Source: Streptomyces sp. NBC_00568
GTDB lineage: Bacteria > Actinomycetota > Actinomycetes > Streptomycetales > Streptomycetaceae
DNA: 64,000 nt
NCBI RefSeq assembly: GCF_026341855.1
Contig: NZ_JAPENW010000001.1
Coordinates: 992,001 to 1,056,000 of the forward strand
Direction of reading: 5' to 3'
The notes beneath the pieces are model-generated. The model saw only the letters and a list, made by a program, of their open reading frames with translations, had not been told where the DNA came from and searched no databases. A program made the position numbers and the translations under genes. Of this stretch, positions 45,566 through 54,388 are shown piece by piece (position 1 is the stretch's first letter; each line of letters starts with the position of its first letter).

Positions 45566-47092
45566 TCAGTCGCAGCCGCAGCCGCTGCCCGCGGCCACGG
45601 GGAGCGGCTCGGGGGCGCCGATCCTCGGCAGGCCGAGCATGACGCCCGCCGGCTTGACGGCCTCGGCGGCGTTGCGCTTCTCCCAGGCGTCCCCCGCGCG
45701 CGTGCGGCGCACGTCCAGGACAGTGCCCTCGGCGAGCAGGTGGTGCGGGGCGGCGTAGGTGATCTCGACGGTGACCACGTCGCCGGGGCGGACCTCTTCG
45801 TCGGGCTTGGTGAAGTGGACCAGCCGGTTGTCGGGAGCGCGGCCGGACAGCCGGTGGGTGGCGCCGTCCTTGCGGCCCTCGCCCTCGGCGACCATCAGCT
45901 CCAGGGTGCGGCCGACCTGCTTCTTGTTCTCGTTCCAGGAGATCTCCTCCTGGAGGGCGACGAGACGCTCGTAGCGCGCCTGGACGACCTCCTTGGGGAT
46001 CTGCCCCTCCATGGTGGCCGCCGGAGTGCCGGGGCGCTTGGAGTACTGGAAGGTGAAGGCCGCCGAGAAGCGGGCCTCGCGGACCGCGTACAGGGTCTGC
46101 TCGAAGTCCTCCTCCGTCTCACCGGGGAAGCCCACGATGATGTCGGTGGTGATCGCCGCGTCCGGGATGGCGGCCCGGACCTTCTCGATGATCCCCAGGA
46201 AGCGGTCCTGGCGGTACGAGCGGCGCATCGCCTTCAGCACGGGGTCCGATCCGGACTGCATCGGCATGTGCAGCTGCGGCATCACGTTCGGGGTCTCGGC
46301 CATGGCGGCGATCACGTCGTCGGTGAAGTCGCGCGGGTGCGGCGAGGTGAAGCGGACACGCTCCAGGCCCTCGATCTGCCCGCAGGCGCGCAGCAGCTTG
46401 CTGAAGGCCTCACGGTCGCCGATGTCGCTGCCGTACGCGTTGACGTTCTGGCCGAGCAGGGTGATCTCGGAGACGCCCTCGCCGACCAGGGCCTCGATCT
46501 CGGCCAGGATGTCGCCGGTTCTGCGGTCCTTCTCCTTGCCGCGCAGCGCCGGGACGATGCAGAAGGTGCAGGTGTTGTTGCAGCCGACGGAGATCGACAC
46601 CCAGGCCGCGTACGCGCTCTCGCGGCGGGTCGGCAGGGTGGAGGGGAAGGCCTCCAGGGACTCGGCGATCTCGATCTGCGCCTCTTCCTGGACGCGGGCG
46701 CGCTCCAGGAGGACCGGCAGCTTGCCGATGTTGTGCGTGCCGAAGACGACGTCCACCCAGGGCGCCCGCTTCACGATGGTGTCGCGGTCCTTCTGGGCGA
46801 GGCAGCCGCCGACGGCGATCTGCATGCCGGGGCGCTTCGTCTTCATGGGGGCGAGGCGGCCGAGGTTGCCGTAGAGCTTGTTGTCGGCGTTCTCGCGTAC
46901 GGCGCAGGTGTTGAAGACGACGACGTCCGCGTCGCCGTCCGAGCCCTCGGGCGCCTTCACATAACCGGCGTCCTCGAGGAGCCCGGAGAGCCGTTCGGAG
47001 TCATGGACGTTCATCTGACACCCGTAGGTGCGCACTTCGTACGTCTTGGATTCCTGAACGTCCACTGCCTGACTCCGGTCGCCGCTGCTCAT
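45566..47092 (-). CDS. miaB: tRNA-2-methylthio-N6-dimethylallyladenosine synthase
   Basis: 508 residues from the ATG at 47092. A radical-SAM enzyme that adds a methylthio group to i6A37 of tRNA. Auxiliary cluster cysteines: [22 protein letters not shown]; radical [11 protein letters not shown] (about 190). [14 protein letters not shown] and [14 protein letters not shown] follow, then a TRAM domain. It ends GCGCD, a Cys pair of unknown role. No ribosome site is seen before the ATG, so leaderless translation is possible. A longer open frame continues upstream over the next gene and was rejected. Confidence 0.96.
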   Translation of the reverse strand: MSSGDRSQAVDVQESKTYEVRTYGCQMNVHDSERLSGLLEDAGYVKAPEGSDGDADVVVFNTCAVRENADNKLYGNLGRLAPMKTKRPGMQIAVGGCLAQKDRDTIVKRAPWVDVVFGTHNIGKLPVLLERARVQEEAQIEIAESLEAFPSTLPTRRESAYAAWVSISVGCNNTCTFCIVPALRGKEKDRRTGDILAEIEALVGEGVSEITLLGQNVNAYGSDIGDREAFSKLLRACGQIEGLERVRFTSPHPRDFTDDVIAAMAETPNVMPQLHMPMQSGSDPVLKAMRRSYRQDRFLGIIEKVRAAIPDAAITTDIIVGFPGETEEDFEQTLYAVREARFSAAFTFQYSKRPGTPAATMEGQIPKEVVQARYERLVALQEEISWNENKKQVGRTLELMVAEGEGRKDGATHRLSGRAPDNRLVHFTKPDEEVRPGDVVTVEITYAAPHHLLAEGTVLDVRRTRAGDAWEKRNAAEAVKPAGVMLGLPRIGAPEPLPVAAGSGCGCD

Positions 47093-47202
47093 GTGACAAG
47101 GGTAGGCGGTAGCTGGAGTGCGTCCGGACGCCGGAGCCGCCGACCGGTGCGCGGCAAGGGGATCCACGGACCGTCCGGCCCGCTCCGGGCCCGGAGCCGT
47201 GC

Positions 47203-48081
47203 TCACTCGCCGGGGGCGACCAGCCGCTCCGCGACCGTCTTCGCGGCGGCTCCCAGCAGGATCGTGTAGTGGTTGGTGCCCGCGATCAGCTCGGCGGGCA
47301 GGCCCGGGGACCTCCCGGTCCAGTGCTCGACGACGGCCGCCTGGAGCATCGGCGGCTCCTGGCCGAGCAGCCCGAGCGGCGCGTGCAGCAGCCGGGCCGG
47401 GACGGACAGCCGCGTGAGGTCGGCGGCGAACAGGTCGGCGGAGGCCAGCAGATCCCGCCCGTCGTGCCGTACGGCCTCCTCGCGCGCCTTGGAACGCCGA
47501 GCGCCCCGGGGCCCCGTGAGGTCGTAGCGCACGTACGTCTCGATGTCCGCGTTCCAGTCGGGGCCGAGCGCCGGATGCGCGCGGAAGAAGTCGACGTAGG
47601 CCTGGTCGGTCTCGAAGGTCCGGCCGAGGCGGGCCAGCGCGGGGCCGAGGGTGACGTCCAGGATCGCGTCGAGGTCGGCGCCGGGCGGCACGGGCAGGGG
47701 CAGGCCGCCGTCGACGAGCAGCAGCCGGTCGAACAGCTCGGGCCGTCGCGCCGCCGCGCGCAGCGCGATGTACGCGCCCATCGAGTGCCCGGTCAGGGCG
47801 ACGGGCCGGCCGTCGCCCAGATCCTCGGCCAGGCGGCACAGGTCCGTGGCGTGCCGGTCGAGGCCGTACGGGCCGGGGGTGCCGGCGCTGCCGCCGCGCC
47901 CCCGCAGGTCGGGCGCGAACAGGGTCCACTCGTCGGGGAGCCGACGGGCCATGGCGCCGAAGGCCATCCCGGACGCGGTGATGCCGTGCGCCGCGAGGGC
48001 GATCCGCGGCCCCCGGCCGAACCGCAGGACACGGAGGGTTCCGCCCTCGACGGGCAGATCGAGTTCGGCCGGCTCGTTCAT
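47203..48081 (-). CDS. Alpha/beta hydrolase
   Basis: 292 residues. [18 protein letters not shown] gives the oxyanion His-Gly, nucleophile Ser in [12 protein letters not shown] (about 100-111), an acid in VDGGLPLP, and the late His in GTNHYTILL. Typical of small esterases, lactonases or epoxide-type hydrolases; the substrate cannot be told. AGGAGAG five bases before the ATG. 110 bases upstream of miaB on the same strand. Confidence 0.88.
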   Translation of the reverse strand: MNEPAELDLPVEGGTLRVLRFGRGPRIALAAHGITASGMAFGAMARRLPDEWTLFAPDLRGRGGSAGTPGPYGLDRHATDLCRLAEDLGDGRPVALTGHSMGAYIALRAAARRPELFDRLLLVDGGLPLPVPPGADLDAILDVTLGPALARLGRTFETDQAYVDFFRAHPALGPDWNADIETYVRYDLTGPRGARRSKAREEAVRHDGRDLLASADLFAADLTRLSVPARLLHAPLGLLGQEPPMLQAAVVEHWTGRSPGLPAELIAGTNHYTILLGAAAKTVAERLVAPGE

Positions 48082-48202
48082 GCGCTCTCCTGGTCGTCGC
48101 TGGTGGGCACCCCGAGGTGCGCCGACGGCCCCGCGGTTCCTGGTGACCGGGCCCCGAAGGGGCGAAGGGGCGAAGGGGCGCAAGCTAGCAAGCCGGTCGG
48201 CG

Positions 48203-48398
48203 GTGCCGGAAGGGTGCGCGTCGGCCAAGCGGCAGAGACGGCTGGCCGACAGTGCCGGAAGGGTGCACGTCGGCCAAGCGGCAGAGACGGCTGGCCGACA
48301 GTGCCGGAAGGGTGCACGTCGGCCAAGCCGCAGAGACGGCAGACCGACGGTACGGGAAGGGCGCGGGTCGACCGAGCGGCAGAGACGGCCGGACGACG
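48203..48398. repeat. 49-bp tandem repeat, about four copies
   Basis: Units starting GTGCCGGAAGGGTGC begin at 48203, 48252, 48301 and, degenerate, 48350. The first three are nearly identical; the fourth has many changes. They occupy the gap between the hydrolase start and the MazG-like gene stop, possibly within the hydrolase promoter region. Confidence 0.85.
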
Positions 48399-48445
48399 GG
48401 CGGGAGGGCGGCAGCCGCCGCGCCCCCGGGTGCCGCGGACACGCG

Positions 48446-48934
48446 CTAGGCGTCCGGCGCGCTCCATCCCTGCCGCCTCAGGACCTCCGACACATCCGGG
48501 GCCCGGTAGTGCTCGCCCTTGAGGACCTTGCCGTCGGCCCTGCGGGCGACATGGCCGTCGGGGCCCAGCTTCGTCATGTTGGACCGGTGGATCTCGGCGA
48601 TCACCGCGTCGAGGTCGATCCCGTGGACCAGAGCCGTGCCGTACGCCACGTACACGACGTCGGCGAGCTCGTGCGCCAGTCGGTCGAGCGGGCCGCCGAC
48701 CGAGACCTCGGCGACCTCGGCCGCCTCCTCTGCCAGCAGTTCGCCGCGGTGCGCGGCGAGCTTCGGGGAGACCTCGGCCGGGGTGTCGCGGACCTCGAGG
48801 CCGAAGGCGAGATGGAACGCGCGGACCAGGGAGGCGGGCGAAGGGGCGGCGCCGGGCTCGACGGCGGCCGGGGAAGCCGGGGAAGGCATCGGAGTGGCGG
48901 AAGGCGCGACCTGCGACGGGGAAGACGGCTGCAT
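48446..48934 (-). CDS. MazG-like NTP pyrophosphohydrolase (all-alpha NTP-PPase)
   Basis: 162 residues. After a Pro/Ser-rich start, a four-helix MazG-like core: LVRAFHLAFGLEV, LLAEEAAEVAEVSVG with the EE..E metal motif, LAHELADVVYVAYGTAL with E..D, and IHRSNMTKLGPDGHV at the end. Such enzymes hydrolyse nucleoside triphosphates to monophosphates, for house-cleaning. Substrate not known. Divergent from the TAXI gene. Confidence 0.85.
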   Translation of the reverse strand: MQPSSPSQVAPSATPMPSPASPAAVEPGAAPSPASLVRAFHLAFGLEVRDTPAEVSPKLAAHRGELLAEEAAEVAEVSVGGPLDRLAHELADVVYVAYGTALVHGIDLDAVIAEIHRSNMTKLGPDGHVARRADGKVLKGEHYRAPDVSEVLRRQGWSAPDA

Positions 48935-49018
48935 CCGGCGAGCCTATCGATCCGCCGGATCCCCCCTCGTGAGTCCCGCCCTGGTCAGGACCGCCCCCGG
49001 ACTGGCAGGATCGCGCGC

Positions 49019-50017
49019 ATGTTCCAGGCACTCCCCCGTATCGGCCGGCGCCGCGCGCTGTTCGGCTCGGCGACCGCTCTCACGGTCGTCGGGCTGCTGC
49101 TGTGGTGGCTGCTGCCGCTGGGCGAGGAGTCCCCGAGCGGGGCGATCACCTTCAGCACGGGCACCTCGACCGGGGTCTACGAGAAGTACGGCAAGCTCCT
49201 CCAGGGCGCCATCGCCAAGGACCTGCCGGACCTGGACGTCCAGCTGAAGAAGAGTGACGGATCACAGCAGAACGTCCGGCGCGTGGCCACGGGCGAGGCG
49301 GACTTCACCATCGCGGCGGCCGACGCCGTGGAGACGTACATACTCGAGAACAAGCCGGGATCGGGCCGGCTGCGCGGCTGCTCGCGGCTCTACGACGACT
49401 ACGTGCACCTGGTGGTCCCGCGCTCGTCGTCCGTACGGTCGGTGGCGGACCTGAAGGGCCGGAGGGTCGCCCTCGGACCGAGCGGGTCCGGGGTGCGGCT
49501 GATCGCGAACCATGTGCTCCAGGCGGCGGGGCTGGACCCCGACACGGACATCGAGCCCCTCGCCGACGGCATCAAGACCATGCCCGGCCTGCTCAAAGAG
49601 CACAAGATCGACGCCTTCTTCTGGTCGGGCGGCCTGCCGACGAGCGCCGTGGTGGACCTCTCCAAGGCCGACGACATCAGGCTGGTGCCGATCGGCGGCG
49701 GCCTCGTCAAGAAACTGCACGAGCAGGGCGGCGCCTCCCGCTACTACCGGTCCGCCCAGATGCCCGCCGACGCCTACCCCGAGGCGCAGCGCGGCTCCCC
49801 CGTGCAGACCCTGGCCGTGGCCAACTACCTGATCACCCGTGAGGACGCGGACGCGAAGCTCACCGAGGAGCTCACCCGCACGGTGATCGCCAGCCGCGAC
49901 CGGATCGGCGGCGTGGTGCACGCGGCCCAGCTGGTGGACCTGCGCACGGCGATCTACACGGACCCGCTGCCCCTGCACGACGGCGCGAGCCGTTACTACC
50001 GGTCGATCAAGCCCTGA
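49019..50017 (+). CDS. TAXI-family solute-binding protein
   Basis: 332 residues. One N-terminal membrane helix (FGSATALTVVGLLLWWLLPL) acts as anchor or uncleaved signal. TAXI motifs: ITFSTGTSTGVYEKYGKLLQ, DGSQQNVRRVATGEADFTIAAAD, LKGRRVALGPSGSGVR and IDAFFWSGGLPTSAVVDL. TAXI proteins deliver ligands such as glutamate or 2-oxoglutarate to TRAP transporters, but no TRAP membrane subunit is nearby. It converges with the GluK sensor gene. AGGA stands eight bases before the ATG. Confidence 0.85.
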   Translation: MFQALPRIGRRRALFGSATALTVVGLLLWWLLPLGEESPSGAITFSTGTSTGVYEKYGKLLQGAIAKDLPDLDVQLKKSDGSQQNVRRVATGEADFTIAAADAVETYILENKPGSGRLRGCSRLYDDYVHLVVPRSSSVRSVADLKGRRVALGPSGSGVRLIANHVLQAAGLDPDTDIEPLADGIKTMPGLLKEHKIDAFFWSGGLPTSAVVDLSKADDIRLVPIGGGLVKKLHEQGGASRYYRSAQMPADAYPEAQRGSPVQTLAVANYLITREDADAKLTEELTRTVIASRDRIGGVVHAAQLVDLRTAIYTDPLPLHDGASRYYRSIKP

Positions 50018-50116
50018 CCCGCGGCGCCGGAGCCCCGGCGCCGCCCCCTGCCGCATCCGCGGAGCCGCCCGGTTCCGGCACGGACCGTCCCGCGGAGCGG
50101 CGCCCCGCGAGGTCCC

Positions 50117-51523
50117 TCAGGCCGTCGGCCCCGACCTCGGCACCGTCACCGTCACCCGCAGACCGTGCGGCTCGTGGTGGTCGTACGCGATGGAGCCGCC
50201 GCCCGCGGCGAGCAGGGCCCGCGAGATGGAGAGGCCGAGGCCCGAGCCCTTGACGTTCTGGTGGACCGCGCTGCGCCAGAAGCGGTCGCCGATGCGGGCC
50301 AGGTCCTCGTCGCCGAGGCCGGGGCCGCCGTCGGTGACCACGATGGTCGAGGACGCGCCGTTCGACGCGACGGTCACCTCGACGCTCTCCCCCTCGGGTG
50401 TGAACTTGACCGCGTTGTCGATCACCGCGTCCAGGGCGCTGGACAGCGTGACCGGGTCGGCCCACGCGGTGGTGGGCGGGCAGGTCCCCGCCAGTCGTAC
50501 GCCCCTGCTCTCGGCGACCGGCTGCCAGGACGCCACGCGCTCGGCGGTGAGCTCGCCGATGTCGGTGAGGCGCACATCGGCTTCGGCGTGCTCGGCGAGC
50601 GCGAGGTCGAGCAGGTCGTCGAGCACCTGGGTGAGGCGCTTGCCCTCGGTGCGGACCGAGGCGATCTCCTCGTTGCCCTCGGGGAGTTCGAGGGCGAGCA
50701 GTTCGATGCGCAGGAGCAGCGCCGAGAGCGGGTTGCGCAGCTGGTGCGAGGCGTCGGCGACGAAGGCGCGCTGCTGCTCCAGCACATCCTCGACGTTGTC
50801 CGCCATCTCGTTGAACGACCGGGCCAGGCGCCGGAGTTCCGGTGGGCCGCCGGCGACCGCGACCCGGGACTTCAGGCGCCCGGTCGCGATGTCGTGGGTG
50901 GTGGCGTCGAGGACGCGCACGGGCCTGAGCACCCAGCCGGTGAGGCGCAGCGCGGCCCCGAGCGCGAGGAGCATCGCGGCGATCTCGCCCGCGCCGATGA
51001 TCAGCCAGCCGTGCAGGGTCTTGGAACGCATCTGCCCGGTGGGCGAGTCGGTGACGACGACGGCGACGACGTCGCCGTCCCTGATGACCGGGGAGGCGAC
51101 GACGAGTCGGTGGCGCTGCCAGGGCCAGACCTGCTCCGGGTCGTGGCTGCGGCGGCTGACGAGCGCCTCGTTGAAGGCGTCGCGGGCCACTCCCGTCCCG
51201 GGCACCCGCCAGTTCTCCGGGGCGTTGGCCATGGGCGTGCGGTTGCGGTAGAAGACGCCGGCCCGGATGCCGTACACATCGAAGTAGCGGATGAGTTCGG
51301 TCCGCAGGGTCTCGCCGCGTTCGTCCGGGAAGCCCTCCTGGGAACCGCCGGAGGCCTCGGTGACGTACTGGGCGAGGGCCGCGAAGCGCGCGGTGTCGTC
51401 GATGCGGTCGACGATCACGCGCTGCTGCTCGGCCGCCGCGACACTCACCGCGAGCGGGATGCCGAGCGCGAGCAGGACGGCTGCCATCAGGACGATGAGC
51501 AGCGGAAGGAGACGTGTGCGCAC
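50117..51523 (-). CDS. gluK: GluK, sensor histidine kinase
   Basis: 468 residues. Membrane helices about 5-29 and 172-198 enclose an extracytoplasmic sensor of 140 residues. HAMP follows, then the phospho-acceptor His260 in FVADASHQLRNPL, with the ATPase domain N-box (AVIDNAVKFTPEG), G1 (VTDGGPGLGDEDL) and G2 (GSGLGLSISRALL). In S. coelicolor the GluR-GluK system beside gluABCD senses glutamate and controls its uptake; name given on position and architecture. It lies 9 bases after gluR on the same strand. Confidence 0.85.
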   Translation of the reverse strand: MRTRLLPLLIVLMAAVLLALGIPLAVSVAAAEQQRVIVDRIDDTARFAALAQYVTEASGGSQEGFPDERGETLRTELIRYFDVYGIRAGVFYRNRTPMANAPENWRVPGTGVARDAFNEALVSRRSHDPEQVWPWQRHRLVVASPVIRDGDVVAVVVTDSPTGQMRSKTLHGWLIIGAGEIAAMLLALGAALRLTGWVLRPVRVLDATTHDIATGRLKSRVAVAGGPPELRRLARSFNEMADNVEDVLEQQRAFVADASHQLRNPLSALLLRIELLALELPEGNEEIASVRTEGKRLTQVLDDLLDLALAEHAEADVRLTDIGELTAERVASWQPVAESRGVRLAGTCPPTTAWADPVTLSSALDAVIDNAVKFTPEGESVEVTVASNGASSTIVVTDGGPGLGDEDLARIGDRFWRSAVHQNVKGSGLGLSISRALLAAGGGSIAYDHHEPHGLRVTVTVPRSGPTA

Positions 51524-51532
51524 CCGTGCCCG

Positions 51533-52219
51533 CTACGAAGCCGGGGCGACGAGCCGGTACCCGACGCCGCGTACGGTCTCGATCAGCGCCGGCATACGCA
51601 GTTTGGAGCGCAGCGACGCGACGTGCACCTCCAGGGTGCGCCCGGTTCCTTCCCAGCTGGTGCGCCACACCTCGCTGATGATCTGCTCCCGGCGGAACAC
51701 CACTCCTGGGCGCTGGGCGAGCAGCGCGAGCAGGTCGAACTCCTTGCGGGTCAGCTGGACCGTCGAACCGTCGACAGTGACCTGGCGGTTCGGGAGTTCG
51801 ATGTGTACGGAGCCGAGGCGCAGCAGGGTCTCGCCGGGGGCCGCCGCGTCGTCGTGGACGCTGCGCCGGCTGACGGCGTGGATCCGGGCGAGCAGTTCCC
51901 CGGTGTCGTAGGGCTTCACCACGTAGTCGTCGGCGCCGAGGTTGAGGCCGTGGATGCGGGACCGTACGTCCGCGCGCGCGGTGACCATGATCACCGGGGT
52001 GGCGGTCCGCTTGCGGATCTTGCCGCAGACCTCGTAGCCGTCCTGGTCGGGCAGCCCCAGGTCGAGCAGGACGACACCGAACCCGTCGCTCTCCGGGACC
52101 AGCGCCTGCAGGGCCTCCTCGCCGCTGCGGGCGTGCGTGACGTCGAAACCGTGCCGTGCCAGCACCGCGGACAGGGCAGCGGCGACGTGATTGTCGTCCT
52201 CGACGAGGAGCAGTCTCAT
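51533..52219 (-). CDS. gluR: GluR, OmpR-type response regulator
   Basis: 228 residues. Receiver domain with acidic pair in LLVEDDNHV (7-9), phospho-acceptor Asp53 (VVLLDLGLPDQDG) and Lys in DYVVKPYD; winged helix domain VQLTRKEFDLLALLAQRPGVV to the end, with the recognition helix region TLEVHVASLRSKLR. Partner of GluK. Transcribed away from gluABCD with a 285-base gap that contains a strong dyad at 52269. Likely regulator of gluABCD. Confidence 0.9.
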   Translation of the reverse strand: MRLLLVEDDNHVAAALSAVLARHGFDVTHARSGEEALQALVPESDGFGVVLLDLGLPDQDGYEVCGKIRKRTATPVIMVTARADVRSRIHGLNLGADDYVVKPYDTGELLARIHAVSRRSVHDDAAAPGETLLRLGSVHIELPNRQVTVDGSTVQLTRKEFDLLALLAQRPGVVFRREQIISEVWRTSWEGTGRTLEVHVASLRSKLRMPALIETVRGVGYRLVAPAS

Positions 52220-52268
52220 TCCGGCCCCCTCCGGTTCCTAGGTCGTACGATGTCTGCGTGTAGAACGC

Positions 52269-52288
52269 GGTGCACGCTCGCGTGCACC
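52269..52288. promoter_or_regulatory. Perfect 9-bp dyad in the gluR-gluA gap
   Basis: GGTGCACGC-TC-GCGTGCACC, 50 bases from the gluR start and 216 bases before gluA. Candidate site for GluR or another regulator. It lies just upstream of the small ORF at 52304. Confidence 0.5.
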
Positions 52289-52303
52289 AAGGAAGTCACG
52301 CCG

Positions 52304-52417
52304 ATGGACAAGGACGGCGTCAAGAGGCTTCGGGTTGCGCGGAGCTTCCGTTACCCAGCCGGTACGCGCATTTGTACGGGCTGCTACGACACGTGTCCGA
52401 TTGCTACCGGATCGTGA
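52304..52417 (+). CDS. Possible 37-residue Cys-containing peptide
   Basis: ATG at 52304 preceded by AAGGAAG with an 8-9 base gap. The peptide is basic and ends RICTGCYDTCPIATGS, a CxxCxxxC pattern. It ends 87 bases before gluA. No homologue recognised; codon use is less GC-biased at third positions (several T and A endings) than in neighbouring genes, which speaks against a long-standing gene. Could be a leader, a small regulator or chance. Confidence 0.3.
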   Translation: MDKDGVKRLRVARSFRYPAGTRICTGCYDTCPIATGS

Positions 52418-52468
52418 TGCTCAAGTTCCCCTCAGATGTAATGACGCTGGTCGTACGGCGTTACTACT

Positions 52469-52490
52469 GTCCTCCGAAACCGAGGAGGAC
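52469..52490 (+). promoter_or_regulatory. Hairpin over a GGAGG element before gluA
   Basis: GTCCTCC (52469-52475) pairs with GGAGGAC (52484-52490), which contains a strong Shine-Dalgarno-like core 14 bases before the gluA ATG. A second GGAG at 52491 lies nearer the start. Formation of the hairpin would hide one ribosome site. Confidence 0.4.
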
Positions 52491-52504
52491 GGAGCCCAAA
52501 AGCG

Positions 52505-53281
52505 ATGACCGAAGTATCGGTGGCCAAGGACGCCATGGCCGCGACCGACGAACTGGTCGTCCTGAAGAGCGTCAACAAGCACTTCGGCGCGTTGCACGTG
52601 CTCCAGGACATCGACATGACGATCACCCGTGGCGAGGTCGTCGTGGTCATCGGACCCTCCGGGTCCGGGAAGTCCACCCTGTGCCGCACCATCAACCGCC
52701 TGGAGACGATCGATTCGGGTGACATCTCGATCGACGGCAAGCCGCTGCCCCAGGAGGGCAAGGGGCTGGCCCGGCTCCGGGCCGATGTGGGCATGGTCTT
52801 CCAGTCCTTCAACCTCTTCGCGCACAAGACCGTGCTCGAGAACGTGATGCTGGGGCAGATCAAGGTCCGCAAGACCGACAAGAAGGCGGCCGAGGAGAAG
52901 GCCCGCGCGCTGCTCGACCGCGTCGGTGTCGGCACGCAGGCCGACAAGTACCCCGCACAGCTGTCGGGCGGCCAGCAGCAGCGCGTCGCGATCGCGCGGG
53001 CGCTGGCGATGGACCCCAAGGTCATGCTCTTCGACGAGCCGACCTCCGCGCTGGACCCCGAGATGATCAACGAGGTCCTCGAAGTCATGCAGCAACTGGC
53101 CCGGGACGGCATGACCATGATCGTCGTCACCCACGAGATGGGCTTCGCTCGTTCGGCTGCCAACCGCGTCGTCTTCATGGCCGACGGCCGCATCGTCGAA
53201 GAGGCTGTGCCGGACCAGTTCTTCAGCAACCCGCGCAGCGACCGTGCCAAGGATTTCCTCTCGAAGATCCTGCACCACTGA
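52505..53281 (+). CDS. gluA: GluA, ATPase of the glutamate ABC importer
   Basis: 258 residues. Walker A GPSGSGKS (50-57), Q-loop Gln100 ([14 protein letters not shown]), signature LSGGQQQR (153-160), Walker [14 protein letters not shown], switch His in VVTHEMGFA. Typical of polar amino acid uptake ATPases (GlnQ type). First gene of gluABCD, energising import. Upstream lie the dyad, the small ORF and the hairpin described separately. Confidence 0.95.
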   Translation: MTEVSVAKDAMAATDELVVLKSVNKHFGALHVLQDIDMTITRGEVVVVIGPSGSGKSTLCRTINRLETIDSGDISIDGKPLPQEGKGLARLRADVGMVFQSFNLFAHKTVLENVMLGQIKVRKTDKKAAEEKARALLDRVGVGTQADKYPAQLSGGQQQRVAIARALAMDPKVMLFDEPTSALDPEMINEVLEVMQQLARDGMTMIVVTHEMGFARSAANRVVFMADGRIVEEAVPDQFFSNPRSDRAKDFLSKILHH

Positions 53282-53387
53282 CGGTCCCCGCGCGTGGGGA
53301 TCACTGACGGTTCCCGCGCGTGGAGGACCCCTCACGTCACCCGCCCGTCGACGGCCCATAGTCCTCATCACTCAAAGGATGTTCACC

Positions 53388-54236
53388 ATGAAGCTCCGCA
53401 AGGCAGCCGCTGCCTCGGTAGCCGTACTCGCTCTCGCCGCGACCGCCACCGCGTGCGGTTCGGACGACAAGGACGACAGCGGGTCCTCCTCCGCCTCTCC
53501 GGGCGGCGGCAAGATCAAGGTCGGCATCAAGTACGACCAGCCCGGTCTGGGCCTGAAGCAGCCCGACGGTTCCTTCGCCGGTTTCGACGTCGACGTCGCG
53601 ACCTACGTGGCCAAGCAGCTCGGCTACAAGCCCGACCAGATCGAGTTCGTCGAGACCAAGAGCGCCGACCGTGAGAACGCGCTCGCCCGCGGCGACGTGA
53701 AGTTCATCGCGGCGACCTACTCGATCACCGACGAGCGCAAGCAGAAGGTCGACTTCGCCGGCCCGTACCTGCTGGCCCACCAGGACCTGCTCGTCAAGGC
53801 CGACTCGGACATCAACAAGGGCACGGACCTCAACGGCAAGAAGCTGTGTTCCGTGACCGGCTCCACCTCGGCGCAGAACGTCAAGGACACCATCGCCCCC
53901 AAGGCCAACCTGCGTAAGTACAGCGGCTACTCGGAGTGCATCGCGGGGCTGCAGAGCGGCGCCGTGGACGCGGTGACCACCGACGACTCGATCCTCGCGG
54001 GCTTCGCCGCGCAGGACAAGTACAAGGGTCAGTTCAAGCTCGCCGGGCTCAAGCTGAGCAACGAGAACTACGGCATCGGTGTCAAGAAGGGCGACGCCGA
54101 GCTGGAGAAGAAGATCAACGCCGCGCTGACGAAGATGGTGGCCGACGGCGACTGGAAGACGGCGGTCGACAAGAACTTCGGCCCGGCGGAGTACAAGTAC
54201 GAGCCGGCCCCGAAGATCGGCGTGATCGTCCAGTAG
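53388..54236 (+). CDS. gluB: GluB, glutamate-binding lipoprotein
   Basis: 282 residues. Signal with lipobox ATAC-G (Cys about 24), then a Ser-rich linker and the type 3 extracellular solute-binding domain: KIKVGIKYDQPGLGLKQPDGSFAGFDVDVA, IEFVETKSADRENALARGDV, FAGPYLLAHQDLLVK, SVTGSTSAQNV and GAVDAVTTDDSILAGF. It captures glutamate outside the cell for GluC and GluD. AAAGGA before the ATG. 106 bases after gluA. Confidence 0.93.
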   Translation: MKLRKAAAASVAVLALAATATACGSDDKDDSGSSSASPGGGKIKVGIKYDQPGLGLKQPDGSFAGFDVDVATYVAKQLGYKPDQIEFVETKSADRENALARGDVKFIAATYSITDERKQKVDFAGPYLLAHQDLLVKADSDINKGTDLNGKKLCSVTGSTSAQNVKDTIAPKANLRKYSGYSECIAGLQSGAVDAVTTDDSILAGFAAQDKYKGQFKLAGLKLSNENYGIGVKKGDAELEKKINAALTKMVADGDWKTAVDKNFGPAEYKYEPAPKIGVIVQ

Positions 54237-54308
54237 TCACGGGGATCACCAGGTAACGCAGGGACCCTCAGGTAACGCAGGAATCCGCGGTTCACGCGGG
54301 CTTCCGCA

Positions 54309-54348
54309 GGTGTGCCGCCGCCCGACGCGATCACGGCGGCGGCACACC
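54309..54348 (+). promoter_or_regulatory. Intercistronic 14-bp hairpin between gluB and gluC
   Basis: GGTGTGCCGCCGCC (54309-54322) pairs perfectly with GGCGGCGGCACACC (54335-54348). It lies 72 bases after gluB and 40 before gluC. Such hairpins between binding protein and permease genes often stabilise the upstream mRNA or partly terminate, giving excess binding protein. Confidence 0.65.
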
Positions 54349-54388
54349 GCGTCCGCCAGTACGCCACCACCCGGAAGCGCGGGAGATC

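Noticed and set aside
45566..47929. Longer N-terminus of miaB
   Set aside because: The open frame upstream of 47092 crosses the alpha/beta hydrolase gene on another frame and has no MiaB-like sequence.
48203..48398. CRISPR-like array of 49-bp units
   Set aside because: The units follow one another directly with no unique spacers, and no cas gene is present.
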